Below the pieces are notes generated by a model that saw only the letters and a program-made list of their open reading frames with translations, did not search any database and had not been told where the DNA came from. Both the position numbers and the translations under genes were made by a program. From NCBI GenBank assembly GCA_002448235.1, contig DIXF01000015.1, positions 1 through 64,000 of the forward strand: 64,000 nt of DNA, written 5' to 3'. The stretch's first letter is position 1, and each line of letters opens with the position of its first letter. This DNA is from Syntrophaceae bacterium UBA6087 (GTDB taxonomy: Bacteria > Desulfobacterota > Desulfomonilia > UBA1062). Below, piece after piece: positions 25,211-36,600 of the stretch.

Positions 25211-26515
25211 TCATCTCCTCGGGAGGAGGTCCCTGATCCGGATAATCCAGAATCCGATAAAATACGCCAGGAGGATTACCACTCCTATGAAGAAAAATCG
25301 CTTGAATTGCTCTTTTGCAAGCCTTTCGGGCTCGTAATCGGCATTTGGCGAAGACCTCCCGACCTTCCACCCGGGAAGGCCGGCAAGGCCTCCGTACCGG
25401 GCTTTCCAATCCGGGACGTACTGCGCCCCGGGGATCTGAGCGGACCCGTAACAAACCACATAGGACCTGCCCGGCTGAGGAACGAACAGCAGGTACCTGC
25501 GGGCCCACCTGATGGAGACCCGGCCGACGGCGAGAGGGGACGCGTTTTTGTTCATGATGCGTATCCGCAAAAGGTGCGCTTTTGCAACATCGGCTCTAAT
25601 TACATCGCTGCCGAGATCAAGCCGGGGGATCCTGTAAACGGCCCCTGAGCCTCTGCTCCGATACAATGGTTCTCCGGGACTGTCGGTCGCATGAATCTCG
25701 ACCTCCCGGTAAAAGCACCCGTCTGCAGCCCGGATAGATACCTCCTCTACCGGCAACCCCACTCTCCCGACGTCGATGACCGTATCCCCCTGATCGTCCC
25801 GACTGCACGGGAGCCCCTCAAAAACCTCCTCGTCAAGACCCGGGCCGGTGCCTTTGCCCTGGAGCACGGCAAACCCGCGTATGCCGCTTAAAGGGTTGAG
25901 TTCCTGCAGGGCGTCATCAAAAGGGCTGCATGCCGTGGGCCCCGGTCCTTTCTCTACGGCAGGCCTTTTCAGGATTACCTTGAGCTGTGCGGCAAGCGTT
26001 TCCGGAAAATCGATGCCCATCCGGTAGGCGTTGTATGACGGCCGTAAATCCGCCACCTTGCCTTTTGCGATGAGCCTCCAGGGTGTCGCGGCGGCGTAGA
26101 CCTCGATATCGGCAAGGCATGGCCTACGGTCGGCAATGATCTGAAGATTGTTCACGAAACCCGCACCCTCCGGATTGCCGAGGAGAAAGGCCGCCCCTTC
26201 TTTCATGTCCTGAGACCGCACGATATCCCACCGGGAAAACTGCCTTCCGGGCTCGCGGACGGTGTCGATGAGAAAGGGGACTTCTTTCCCCAAGTCATCG
26301 TATACCCTTACGTTTGCAGTCCCCGGGCCGCAACGGGACAGAATCTCCGAGGGAAGGGCGACCTTTACCGGGCTTAGCCCCGGTCGTCCCTCAAGGGGCG
26401 CAGAAAAGGGGAAGTCATCCGCGTTTACCGGGCGTGCTTCAGCCTGACCGCAGAGCATCATCCCCACGCCCACGAGGACGCCATACCGCAGTAGGGCCCC
26501 GATCTTCATTGCCAT
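25211..26515 (-). CDS. DUF3999 family exported membrane protein
   Basis: A start at ATG 26515 gives 434 residues with a signal peptide (MAMKIGALLRYGVLVGVGMM...AEA). An in-frame GTG at 26527 lies 6 bases after the nitroreductase stop; neither has a clear ribosome binding site. The features fit the DUF3999 family: NADDFPFSAPLEGRPGLSPV at the mature N-terminus, ANVRVYDDLGKEVPFLID, beta-rich domains through the centre, and one C-terminal membrane helix (FFFIGVVILLAYFIGFWII). In other bacteria DUF3999 genes accompany DUF2339 genes; none is visible here. It is probably a periplasmic domain anchored at the C-terminus, with unknown function. Confidence 0.8.
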   Translation of the reverse strand: MAMKIGALLRYGVLVGVGMMLCGQAEARPVNADDFPFSAPLEGRPGLSPVKVALPSEILSRCGPGTANVRVYDDLGKEVPFLIDTVREPGRQFSRWDIVRSQDMKEGAAFLLGNPEGAGFVNNLQIIADRRPCLADIEVYAAATPWRLIAKGKVADLRPSYNAYRMGIDFPETLAAQLKVILKRPAVEKGPGPTACSPFDDALQELNPLSGIRGFAVLQGKGTGPGLDEEVFEGLPCSRDDQGDTVIDVGRVGLPVEEVSIRAADGCFYREVEIHATDSPGEPLYRSRGSGAVYRIPRLDLGSDVIRADVAKAHLLRIRIMNKNASPLAVGRVSIRWARRYLLFVPQPGRSYVVCYGSAQIPGAQYVPDWKARYGGLAGLPGWKVGRSSPNADYEPERLAKEQFKRFFFIGVVILLAYFIGFWIIRIRDLLPRR

Positions 26516-26533
26516 ATGCGCGCGCACGTCTGT

Positions 26534-27103
26534 TCACGAAAGGATGACATCATCCAGCCTGCGCTTGGGGACGTGGTGTACGCCCTCCTCATCCCGCCAG
26601 TATTCGATTGTATCATCCGGGCCGGCCTCCTCGATTTTCACCTTTTCCAAAGGTTTGCCCAGGGCAATGACGAGGAGGATCTCGTATTTCTTGTGGATAT
26701 CGAGGGCATCCCTCAGCCGGTTGCGCTTGATCGATGCGATCATGCATCCGCCCAGGCCTCTCTCGGCCGCCCCGAGAAGGATGCTCTGGCTTGCGATCCC
26801 GTGGTCGCATCCAAAAGCTTTGGTGACCGTTGTATCCCCCAGGACGACGATGTATGCGGAAGGCCGCCGGCCTGACTCGGGCCCCGGCCAGTCTTTCAGA
26901 TATCCCGCCCACCCGAGGTGGGGAAAGATGAGATTGTTCTTCTTCGGAGTGCACGAGATGATAAACCGCAGGGGCTGGAGGTTCGCTGCCGACGCAGACA
27001 GCCGGGCAAGGTCGACCAGCTCTCTCAATACAACCATCTCAACAGGCGTATCCTCGTGAAACCTCCGGTACGACCTGTTTTTTTCCACGAGCTCCCGTAT
27101 CAT
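26534..27103 (-). CDS. Nitroreductase-family FMN oxidoreductase
   Basis: The start at 27103 is set by AGGAGG 7 bases upstream; the 27124 codon lacks a site. The 189-residue protein has the FMN phosphate-binding NRSYRRF near the N-terminus, LVDLARLSASAANLQPLRFI, and GLGGCMIASIKRNRLRDAL near the active site. Such enzymes reduce nitro groups, quinones or enones with NAD(P)H or ferredoxin-linked electrons; the substrate cannot be assigned. The DUF3999 gene starts almost at its stop, so the two may be cotranscribed. Confidence 0.85.
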   Translation of the reverse strand: MIRELVEKNRSYRRFHEDTPVEMVVLRELVDLARLSASAANLQPLRFIISCTPKKNNLIFPHLGWAGYLKDWPGPESGRRPSAYIVVLGDTTVTKAFGCDHGIASQSILLGAAERGLGGCMIASIKRNRLRDALDIHKKYEILLVIALGKPLEKVKIEEAGPDDTIEYWRDEEGVHHVPKRRLDDVILS

Positions 27104-27228
27104 ACACGCACCTCCTAAAATCATGTTTCATCCTGCTCGGGTCGATCCTGCAGGCAAAAGTCCTGCGGTATCCTTTTATCACCACAGCAGGCGTAATTCA
27201 AAACCAGAAATACCCGTGACGCCCGCTT

Positions 27229-27960
27229 TTATGTGCTCCGCATGGAAACATCGGCCCTGGCTTTCTTCAGGTTCCGCAGGAAAGGCTTGAAGAGGAAACT
27301 CGTCTCGTCAAGGCTGCAGAGCTGCTCGAACATGGGTTTCGTGACGGTAAAGGCGAGGATCTGCGGGGGGAGATACTGCCGCATGGCGATGTCCGTTGCA
27401 CCGATGATGGCCTGGGGCCTGTTCAGATCATCGAACAGGGGCAGGAGCTCCATGCACCCCGAACCGAAGGGCGAGATTACGGCAGGAGGGTCGCCGGGGA
27501 CGCTCCGGTAGTTGGCCCCGATGATGAGCATGCTCAGCTGGTCTGGGTTGGCGAAGAACGTGACCGTCTTCAAGTATTCATATTTATCGGGCTTCAGAGG
27601 CCCGATGAGGAGATAGGGATGCTCCATCCGGTATGCCTTCCTCTTGTCGAACCACTGTTCCATGATACTGCGCGAGGCCTTGAGGCCCTCCCCTTCATAG
27701 AGGAACTTCACGTAATCCTCCCGTGAGCGGGTCTGCACATCGCACAGGCAGCTGCCTGCTCCTCCGCAGCCGAAATTCTCCCGGGTGATGACCAGGGTTT
27801 CGCCCTTTCTGAAATTCTCATAAAAGCAGTAGATGCACATGTGCTTCCCTGCTTCCGGACTTACGAGCGGCTCGAATCCGGCGGTATCGGGGGCGTCATA
27901 CAGCCCGACCAGGGGAATGCTGAGGTCGATCTGCATGGTCAGTCTCTTTTGATCAGACAT
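27229..27960 (-). CDS. DUF169 family protein
   Basis: The start at 27960 (243 residues) has AAGGAG 9 bases upstream, so the in-frame ATG at 28017 is unlikely to be used. The product contains the DUF169 hallmarks: DLSIPLVGLYDAPD, CIYCFYENFRKGETLVITRE, the Cys/Gly-rich ENFGCGGAGSCLCDV, PFGSGCMELLPLFDD and ATDIAMRQYLPPQILAFTVT. DUF169 proteins occur mainly in anaerobes and archaea; their biochemical role is unknown. The clustered cysteines suggest metal or Fe-S binding (inference). Confidence 0.85.
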   Translation of the reverse strand: MSDQKRLTMQIDLSIPLVGLYDAPDTAGFEPLVSPEAGKHMCIYCFYENFRKGETLVITRENFGCGGAGSCLCDVQTRSREDYVKFLYEGEGLKASRSIMEQWFDKRKAYRMEHPYLLIGPLKPDKYEYLKTVTFFANPDQLSMLIIGANYRSVPGDPPAVISPFGSGCMELLPLFDDLNRPQAIIGATDIAMRQYLPPQILAFTVTKPMFEQLCSLDETSFLFKPFLRNLKKARADVSMRST

Positions 27961-28052
27961 TATGGGCATCTCCTTTTTCATGAAATATTTACGCTCATCG
28001 AATATATTCTCTTTCACCCTCTCCAGCCAAGCGCAACATGAATGTTCGCCTC

Positions 28053-29123
28053 TTATGCGATAACCGGGGCGGGATCGAAAAGTCCGGCAGCCTCCTCGAA
28101 TGTTGCGGGGACCCAGTTCGGGCGGTCGTCCTTGTCGATGAGCCTCGCCCTCACCCCCTCGCGGAAATCATGCCGGGAGGTGAGATAGCGCGAGGCTTTC
28201 ATATCGGTTCTGAAAACTTCTGCAAGGTCACGCCCTTCGTTATACCGCAGCAAGGCGAGCGTCCAAACCGTGGCCGAGGGGGAACGCTCCGACAGGCGCA
28301 GGAAGACCCCACTGCAGAGATCGTGCTCGAGGGTGCACTGCTTTAAACCGGAAAGGATGCCGGGGACGGAGCTTTTGCCCGAGAAGTATTCCCATATCCA
28401 TGCATCCATTTCCGGCTTGACCGGGATCTCGTGATTCAGCAAGGGCTTGATCAGGTCTGATATGGTTCGCACAGAGTCGCCCTTTTCACACACGAGCTTT
28501 CCAGCGTTGTCTTCAATGAGCTTTACCATTGGGCCAATATTGCCGGAAGGAACGAGGTGTGTTGCCAGACCTAACCGGACGCACTCGGCGCCTATCGCGT
28601 CATACCCGGTGAGGGCGAGGAATTCAGGGTATCCGGGAGGACATTTCGAGAACAGCCATCCGGTAGCCCCCACATCAGGGAAAAAGCCGATCCGCGTCTC
28701 GGGCATAGCCATACGCGAAAACTCGGTGGCGATCACGAGATCTGCCCCGGCAGAGATTCCCAATCCACCGCCCATGGTGATCCCGTCTGCAATGACGACA
28801 ACCGGCTTGGGAAAACGGTGAATGCGCAAGTCGAGGCGGTACTCATCCTCGAAAAACCTCATCGCCTCATCCCGTGCGTCATCGGCCACCGCATGTGCAA
28901 TGAGTTTGATGTCGCCGCCTGCACAGAAACCTTTCTCCCCCGAACCGGAGAAGAGAACAAGCCTCACCTCTTCCAGGGCTTTCGCTTCGTCAAGCGCGCG
29001 ATCGATCAGGTGAAGCATGTGCAGGTTCAGGCTGTTCAGAACCTTCGGACGGTTGAGCACGATGTGCATCACGGAAGCCTTTCTTTCGACGATTACCCCT
29101 TCGTTCAATGAATCATCGGCCAT
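28053..29123 (-). CDS. Crotonase-fold enzyme, 3-hydroxyisobutyryl-CoA hydrolase-like
   Basis: This 356-residue protein is longer than a simple enoyl-CoA hydratase and matches the ECH_2/HIBYL-CoA hydrolase subfamily. Motifs are VLNRPKVLNSLNLHML, the oxyanion-hole GEKGFCAGGDIKLIAH, GGGLGISAGADLVIATEF, and the MPETRIGFFPDVGATGWL stretch bearing the Glu and Asp of the hydrolase active site. A C-terminal region (about 220-350) completes the family length. The likely reaction is hydrolysis of a 3-hydroxyacyl-CoA (valine catabolism), though hydratase activity cannot be excluded. GGGAG lies 4 bases before the ATG. Confidence 0.85.
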   Translation of the reverse strand: MADDSLNEGVIVERKASVMHIVLNRPKVLNSLNLHMLHLIDRALDEAKALEEVRLVLFSGSGEKGFCAGGDIKLIAHAVADDARDEAMRFFEDEYRLDLRIHRFPKPVVVIADGITMGGGLGISAGADLVIATEFSRMAMPETRIGFFPDVGATGWLFSKCPPGYPEFLALTGYDAIGAECVRLGLATHLVPSGNIGPMVKLIEDNAGKLVCEKGDSVRTISDLIKPLLNHEIPVKPEMDAWIWEYFSGKSSVPGILSGLKQCTLEHDLCSGVFLRLSERSPSATVWTLALLRYNEGRDLAEVFRTDMKASRYLTSRHDFREGVRARLIDKDDRPNWVPATFEEAAGLFDPAPVIA

Positions 29124-29171
29124 TCGCTCTCCCTATGCGCTGTAGAGCCACTCGATAAACAACCGCCCTGC

Positions 29172-29196
29172 GCACCTTATCTTAAAAATAAGGTGC
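29172..29196. promoter_or_regulatory. Inverted repeat upstream of the crotonase-fold gene
   Basis: The 9-bp arms GCACCTTAT / ATAAGGTGC with a 7-base AT-rich loop lie 49 bases upstream of the 29123 start, between that gene and the REC-HDOD gene end. No T tract follows on either strand, so an operator is as likely as a weak terminator. Confidence 0.35.
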
Positions 29197-29300
29197 TGCC
29201 GCACACACGTCCAGAGGATATATATTTTCCGGAAGAGAGAACGGTTTATAAAGAATCCCGGACCGGGCAGGGAGAGCCCCTTGCAGAAAGGAATGAGGCC

Positions 29301-30602
29301 TTATTCGATGTACTGCCGGGTACTCTCCATCTGCTCTTGAACATGTGCCTTGATCGAGGCGATCTTTCCGGCGTCCATATTGAGCAGGACGGCGGTCTCG
29401 GCGGTCTCCAGATCAACTTCAAACGGTTCGGTCCGGCCGAAGCCCATATGCTTGACGAGCAGGTTCGAGAAATGCACGACCTGAAGCTCTTTCGTGATGT
29501 TTTCTGAGCTCGGGAGGGAATGGTGGTGATCGGAGACCAGGATGTATCTCTCCGAGAATCCCCATTTTTTCAGGAGTATGCTGCCTGTCTTCCCATGATA
29601 TGCATCCAGCGCGTTGAACATCTCCAGGACCTCATCTTCGTTTGCCGCCTGGGTCCTTTTTTCCGCCTCTCCCACCACCTGGATCAGGATCAGTTTCCCG
29701 ATATCATGGAGGAGCCCGAGCGTGAATGGATCTTCTTCGAGCCTCACCCGGGCTGTGCTTGCCGTAACCTGAGAGGCATAGGCGCACGAGAGCGAATGAA
29801 GCCAGAGATTCTCAACGATCTGCGCATATTTTTTGTTGTTGGTCGTGTACATCTTGCGGTTGGCGATTGCGCTCACGGTCTGCTTCGTGGTCTCCAGCCC
29901 GAGCCGCGAGATGGCGCTTTCAAGGGTTTTATTCTCCACCAGGCCGCGATAATAGGAAGAGTTGGAGATATTGATGAGCTTTGTCGTGATGGCGGCGTCC
30001 TGCCTGAGGAGCTCGGCGATATTCTGTAATGTCGCTCCTTTGTCCACCAGTTCCTTGAATCTCGCATGGATCCGGGGCATCGAGGGGAGATCTATCTCAC
30101 CCCGCTTGAAGCGGTTGATGATGCTCTCGATGAACTCGCCCTTTTTCTCGATCCCTTTCTTTTCTTTTACCGGCTCTTCCGGTTTGTCGCCTTCCGGAGG
30201 CATGCCCTCGACCTTGAATCCTTTGTTGATGAGTTTTTTCGTAACGGTCTCGCGGTTGAAGGGTTTGGTGATGAAATCATCGCAGCCTGCCCTGATGCAG
30301 CTGATGATCGTATCCTTTTCCGACTGGGAGGTTACCATGAAGATACTGACCTTCTTGTCCTTGGGTATCTTTCTTTCCTCTTCTATCTTTCTTATTTCGT
30401 TGAGCACCTCGGTCCCATCCATGTCGGGCATTACGATATCGAGGGTGATCAGATCGAAAGGCACCCATGATTCCCAGGCCTGCCTGAAGGCATTCAAGGC
30501 CTCTGTGCCGTTTTCCACAGCGAGGCATTCGCCGATGCCTTCCATGATCATCTGCATCTTTTTCCTGCTCACGAGTTCGTCATCTACTACGAGAATTTTC
30601 AT
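29301..30602 (-). CDS. Response regulator with HDOD output domain
   Basis: This 433-residue protein has a receiver domain at 1-125: MKILVVDDELVSRKKM, phosphoacceptor Asp in LITLDIVMPDMDGTEV (about residue 55), and Lys in CDDFITKPFNRET. A charged linker (135-160) leads to an HDOD domain at about 165-400: DLPSMPRIHARFKEL, TTKLINISNSSYYRG, and FTLGLLHDIGKLILIQVV, which retains an HD pair. HDOD proteins act in signalling without cyclic-nucleotide hydrolysis and often control motility, development or stress. It is 82 bases downstream of the giant hybrid kinase on the same strand and is its probable partner. Confidence 0.93.
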   Translation of the reverse strand: MKILVVDDELVSRKKMQMIMEGIGECLAVENGTEALNAFRQAWESWVPFDLITLDIVMPDMDGTEVLNEIRKIEEERKIPKDKKVSIFMVTSQSEKDTIISCIRAGCDDFITKPFNRETVTKKLINKGFKVEGMPPEGDKPEEPVKEKKGIEKKGEFIESIINRFKRGEIDLPSMPRIHARFKELVDKGATLQNIAELLRQDAAITTKLINISNSSYYRGLVENKTLESAISRLGLETTKQTVSAIANRKMYTTNNKKYAQIVENLWLHSLSCAYASQVTASTARVRLEEDPFTLGLLHDIGKLILIQVVGEAEKRTQAANEDEVLEMFNALDAYHGKTGSILLKKWGFSERYILVSDHHHSLPSSENITKELQVVHFSNLLVKHMGFGRTEPFEVDLETAETAVLLNMDAGKIASIKAHVQEQMESTRQYIE

Positions 30603-30684
30603 GGCAGTTTCTCAGCGGATACGAAAACTATCCATCTTTTTTCCGTTATCATCCTGATATCGGGAAGCATACGCTTAAAAAACC

Positions 30685-33600
30685 TCACAGCTCGGTCTTG
30701 TAGAACACATCCAGACGGAGGTATTCCCGCTCCATCCTCTGGAGCAGTTCCAGACCGCTGTCGACTTTCCCGGACTTGCCCAAAAGCTCCATTTCAAGGG
30801 CTTCCTTTGCAAGATCGTCGGCGCAGATGTTCGCAGCGCCTCCCTTGATGGAGTGAGCCTCCTTGCGTACCGTTTCCGCATCGCCCTGCCCTACGGCCTC
30901 TCGTATAATTTCTATCTGCCTGCCTACATTCTGCAGGAATCCACCCAGGATCTCTCTCAGAAAATCCCTGTCGGCGTCGAATTCATTCATAACCCTTTCC
31001 AGATCTATGGGACACACTTTCTTCTCCATGTGCAGATCTCCCTTCCCTTCCTCCTGCCGCCTCTCTCCGACAGGTTCGCCTTGTTTTGCGTCTGTCTTCT
31101 TAATCCACCTCTCCACCGTTTCAATCAACTCTTCTCTCCGGAGAGGCTTTGCCAGGTAATCGTCCATACCTGCTTCGATGCATTTATCGCGATATCCGGT
31201 AATTGCATGTGCGGTCATGGCTATGATCGGGGTTCTCTTCCGATGCTCGGCCGATCCCGGCGGCAACTCGGATATGAGCTTCTCTTCCCACAGCCTGATC
31301 TGCTTTGTTGCTTCGTACCCGTCCATGATCGGCATCTGGATATCCATGAGGATGAGGTCGTAGCGTTTTCGCTTGAAGGCCGCAACCGCCTGCTGGCCGT
31401 TCTCGGCAACCTCGGCCTGGTACCCTGCCTTGAAGAGATGTCTCATGGCAACCTGCTGGTTGGTGGGATAATCTTCCGCAAGCAGGATCTGGATATCGCC
31501 CCGGTAATCCTCCACGACGGTGTGCCGGGTAATGAGTTTGGAGGCCTCTTCGGTTTCTTCTGCCTTGGAAATGCCCAGAACGGACAAAATGGCCTTCTTG
31601 AGATCGTCCCTGCGCATCGGCTTGGGCAGATACCCCTGTATGCCGATATCCCTGCAATGCTTCCCGTCGCCGAGATCTCCAAGCGATGTCAGGATAATGA
31701 TGGGTATCTTCTTCAGCGATTTCACCGCCCGTATCTTTCCTGCCAGCTCGAAACCGTCCAGGCCGGGCATGTTGAAATCCATGAGGATCAGATCAAAGGG
31801 CTCATTGACGGTAATCCCTGCCCTGAGCACGGACACCGTCTCCGGCCCTCCGGGATAGTCAACCGGTATGCAGCCCCATGTTTTGAGGTACTCCATGAGG
31901 ATGAACCGGTTTGTCTCGTTGTCGTCCACCACGAGCACGCGCATGCCCTTGATATCAACATCGTCAAGCAAGGGGTAAATTCTCTGCTCCTTCTGCTTCG
32001 GGAAAACGGCCGTGAAGAAAAAGGTGCTCCCCTTGCCAACTCTGCTGCGGACGCCGATCTTCCCTCCCATCATCTCAACGATCTTCTTCGAGATCGCAAG
32101 CCCGAGGCCGGTGCCTCCATACTTCCTCGTGGTGGATCCGTCCGCCTGGGTAAAACTCTCGAAGATCCTCTGCTGCTTTTCCCTGGGAATGCCGATGCCC
32201 GTATCCCGTACACTGAACTTCAGGGCTACCTTATGTTTGTATTCCCTCTGTTTTTCAACCTTGATAAAGATTTCGCCCTTGTCGGTGAATTTCAGGGAAT
32301 TGCCCGCCAGATTGGCAATCACCTGGCGCAGTCTCCCCGGGTCTCCCATGAGGCGCGCCGGGACGTCCGGAGAAAGGAAAGAAATGAATTCCAGCCCCTT
32401 CTTTTCCGATCTCATGGCAAAGCTGTGGGCCAGATCCTCGATCAGCACCCTCAGATCGAAGGGTATTACCTCGAGCTCATACCGGTCGGCCTCGATCTTG
32501 GAGAAATCCAGAATATCGTTGATGAGATTCAGCAGGATCTCCGATTCTCTGTTGATGACGCGGACAATATCCCTCTGGTTTTCATCCAGGCTGGTATCCA
32601 TGGCAAGTTCCGTCATCCCGATTATGCCGTTCAACGGGGTGCGGATCTCATGGCTCATATTGGCCAGGAATTCGCTCTTTGCCCTGTTCTCGGTCTCGGC
32701 CTTGAGCTTTGCGGCCTTGAATTCCTCTGCCTGAATCCGTTCGGATACATCCCGTATCAGGCCCCGGAAACCCACAGGCTTGCCGTTCGAATCCCTGATG
32801 AGGAGAATCGATGCTTCCGTAAGGACCCTGCTGCCGTCCTTCCGGATCAGCTCCCAGCCGAACGCCTTTTCCGCCTTGCCGGTTTCGAACACACGTTTGA
32901 ATGTCTGGAAGACCGTGCGCGCACCATCCTCGTCCATGAATATCCTGTAGCTCCGGCCCTTCATTTCTTCAGCCGTGAAGCCCATATTCCGTCCCAGAGA
33001 ATCATTGAAAAAGGTCAGGTTGCCCGCGAGGTCGGTTTCATAATACCCTTCCTCGATGCTCTCGAGGATTGAGCGGTACTTGGCTTCGTTCTTCCTGATC
33101 TCCTCGTCGGCGGTTATCCGGTCGGTGATGTCTCTTGTGATGCCGACAAAACCAACAGGCTTGCCGTTTTCATCGATCTGGATAGACGCAATGGTGTCGG
33201 CCCAGAACATGGTGCCGTCACCGCGGCTGTGCTCGAATTCGAATCTTTTCACAATACGGGAGACATCCTCTCCCTGACCGGCGCGTGTCATAATCTCGCC
33301 GAGCTCGGAAACAACTCTCTTAAAGAGATCCCGGCTCATGACATGACGGACGTTCAGCTTCAGAGTTTCCTCGGGCGTTGTTCTGGCGACCTGCTTCACC
33401 GAAGGGCTGACATAGGTGAAATTGAAATCGAGATCCGCCGTCCAGATGATATCATTGACGTTTTCGGCAAGAAGACGATACCGGTGTTCGCTTTCCATGA
33501 GGGCGCGCTCAGCCTGTACCCGTTTCGTGACGTCCCTGACCACGCCCCGGAACCCGGTACACTCGCCGTCTTGCAAGAGTATGCGGGAAACCGATACCTC

Positions 33601-36600
33601 GCAGTTGATCCTTTCACCGTTTTTCTTGATAAAATCCCACGAAACCGGCGCAAGATCCCTGCCCGTCTCATAAACCTCGTGGAACGCCGCATAGATGACC
33701 TGTGCACTTTTCTTATCCGCCATGCGCCGGTAACTCATCCCCACGAACTCTTCCCGGCTGCAGTCCGTAATCCTGCACATCGCGCCGTTGCAGAAGGTGA
33801 ACGTCCCCTTCAGATCGACCTCGTAGTACCCCTCCTCGATACTCTCGAGGATGGTGCGGTACCTTTCCTCGCTTTCCTTCAGGGCCCGCTCTGCATGGAC
33901 ACGGCGCGTGACATCCCGGCCCATTCCCCGGAAGCCCATTATCTCACCTGTCTTGGAAAGGATCCGTGATACCGAGACCTCGATGAAGATTTGTTCGCCG
34001 TCGTTCTTCCTGAAAAACTCCCATTGAGTGGAGCCCAGGTCCCTGCCGGTCTTGTATACCATGTTGAAGGTTTTGAATATGGCGTCGGCCGTATCCCCCT
34101 TCACGTAACTGCTGTAGTTCGTTCCGTTGAACTCCTGGGTGGTGCACCCGAAGATCCGGCACATGGAATCGTTGGAGAAGGTGATTCTGCCGCTTAAGTC
34201 CACCTCGTAATACCCCTCCTCGATGCTCTCGAGGATGGTGCGGTATCTTTCTTCGCTGTCCTTTAACGCGTGTTCGGCCTTTACGCGTTTTGTGACATCC
34301 CGGACAATGCCCCGGAAACCTCTCAGTTCACCGTTTTTGGCAAGGGCTCTCGATACCGACACCTCGATGAAGATCTGCTCCCCGTCGCTTTTCCTGAAGA
34401 ATTCCCAGTCGGCGGATTCCACATCGCCGCCGGTCGTGAACACGTGATTGAAGGTGTTGTAGATGCCCCGCGCAGTGTCTTCGCCCACGAAAGAGCTGTA
34501 GCTCGTGCCGATAAGCTCTTCGTACGTACATCCGAGGATCCGGCACAGGGACTCGTTAAAGAACGAGAAGTTCCCCTTGAGGTCCACCTCATAATACCCT
34601 TCTTCAATGCTCTCCAGGATGGACCGGTACTTTTCCTCGCTCCTCCTGAGCAGCCTCTGGGCCTGGATCCTGTCGGTCACATCCCGTGCAGACCCTTGCA
34701 CGCCTACAGGCACGCCGTTCTTGGAAACCAGGAGGTTCTTGTACTCCAGGATGTGCTCTTTTCCGTCATCCGCAAAAATTACCGTGAGCAGGCCTTCGTC
34801 CAGATCTTTTTCCTTGATGCGTTTCAGGTATTCCCCGAAGAGCGGCTTGTGGCGTTCCGGAATCAGCTCGATGAGGTTCATGCGGCGATTATTCTTATCC
34901 CGATATCCCCACGCCTCCTTGGCCTGCTCGTTTGTTTCTTCGAAATCGAAATACCCCTCAAGGTCGTGGGAGTAGAGAAAGTCGGACACGTTGTTAAAGA
35001 TATTCCGGTATCGCTCCTCGCTCTCGATGAGGGCGCGCTCGGACTGGACCCGGTGCGTAATATCCCTGATCATCCCGCGGAACCCGGTACAACTGCCGTC
35101 CTTGGCCAGGATGCGCGAAACCGAGCCCTCCAGATAGATCTTCCGGCCGTCTTTCTTCCTGATGAACTCCCACTCGGCCGCGGGATTGTCTTTCCCGGAC
35201 TCGAACACCTCGTGAAAGCTTTTATAAATATTCCGTGCCACTCCGTCATCCATGAACGCGTGATAGCTCACGCCGGATAAATCGGAACTGGTGGTCCCGA
35301 GGATCCGGTACAGGGGATCGTTTGCGAAGGTGAATCTGCCCTTGAGATCCACCTCGTAGTATCCTTCCTCAATGCTTTCGAGGATGGTCCGGTACTTTTC
35401 TTCGCTTTTCTTGAGTTGCTTTTCGGCATGTACCCGGTCCGTGATATCACGGGCGGAACCGCGTACGCCGGACGGATTGCCGTCCTTATCGTATATCAGG
35501 GCATTCCGGTATTCGAGGATACGCTCCGCTCCGTCTTTATCAATAATGCATAAAGGGCCCTCGTCCTGCCCTTTCCGTATGATCGCCTTAAGGTATTGAT
35601 CCAACTGGCCGCGAAAGCGCTCGGGCATGATATCGCGAAGATTCGTCCTGCCCTGGCCGTTTCCCATGTCTTTCCAGTTGTTTCTGACCGTGTTGTTGCA
35701 TTCCTCGTATTGGAAGTAGCCTTCCAGATCGTGAAAGTAGAGATAGTCGGATACATTGTTGAAGATATCCCGGTAACGCTGCTCGCTCCGTCTGAGCTGT
35801 TTCTCGCTCCTGATCCTGTTTGTGATGTCGCTCGCAATCCCCCGGACGCCCACCGTGACACCATCCTCGCAAATGAGGGAATTCCGGTATTCAAGGATAT
35901 GTTCGCTGCCGTCGGCATTGATTACGGAGATGAGCCCGGTGTCTTTACCTTTCTCCTTTATCCTTCTGAGATACTCGGGGAACTGGGACTTGTATTTATC
36001 GGGTATGAAATCCCTGATATTCCGGTACCGGTTTTCTTCACCTTTGTATCCCCATGACTTTCTCACGGTGTCATTGGCTTCTTCGAAGTCGAAATTCCCC
36101 TCAAGGTCGTGGGTAAAAACAAAATCAGAGATGCTGTTGAAAAGGTCGCGGTACTTTTCTTCGCTCTTTACCAGGGCCTCTCTGGCGGTGAACCGCTCGG
36201 TAATATCCCGTGCAAGCCCCCGGGCGCCCACCGGGCCGCTTTCCCCGTAGACGATGAAGGCCTTGTATTCGAATATCCGCTCTCCCCCTCTCCTGCTCAG
36301 GATTCGGATGATGCCCTCGGCCTTGCCGTCCGACCTGATTTTCTCGACGTACTCATCGAATTCATTTCTCACCCTTGCAGGGATGAGGTCTTTGAGGTTC
36401 AGCCGGAGCAGGTCGTTCTCGGTATAGCCTTCCACTTCCTCATCTACCAGCTTCATTTCCTTGATAAAACCGTCCATGTCGTGAAAGAACATGAAATCGG
36501 ACGTGTTCTCGAATACGAAGCGGTACTTATCCTGGAGCTCTCTGATTTCCCGCCTGAACCCCTCGCCTCTTACCAGCCCTTCCAGGCAGTCTCTCACGGC

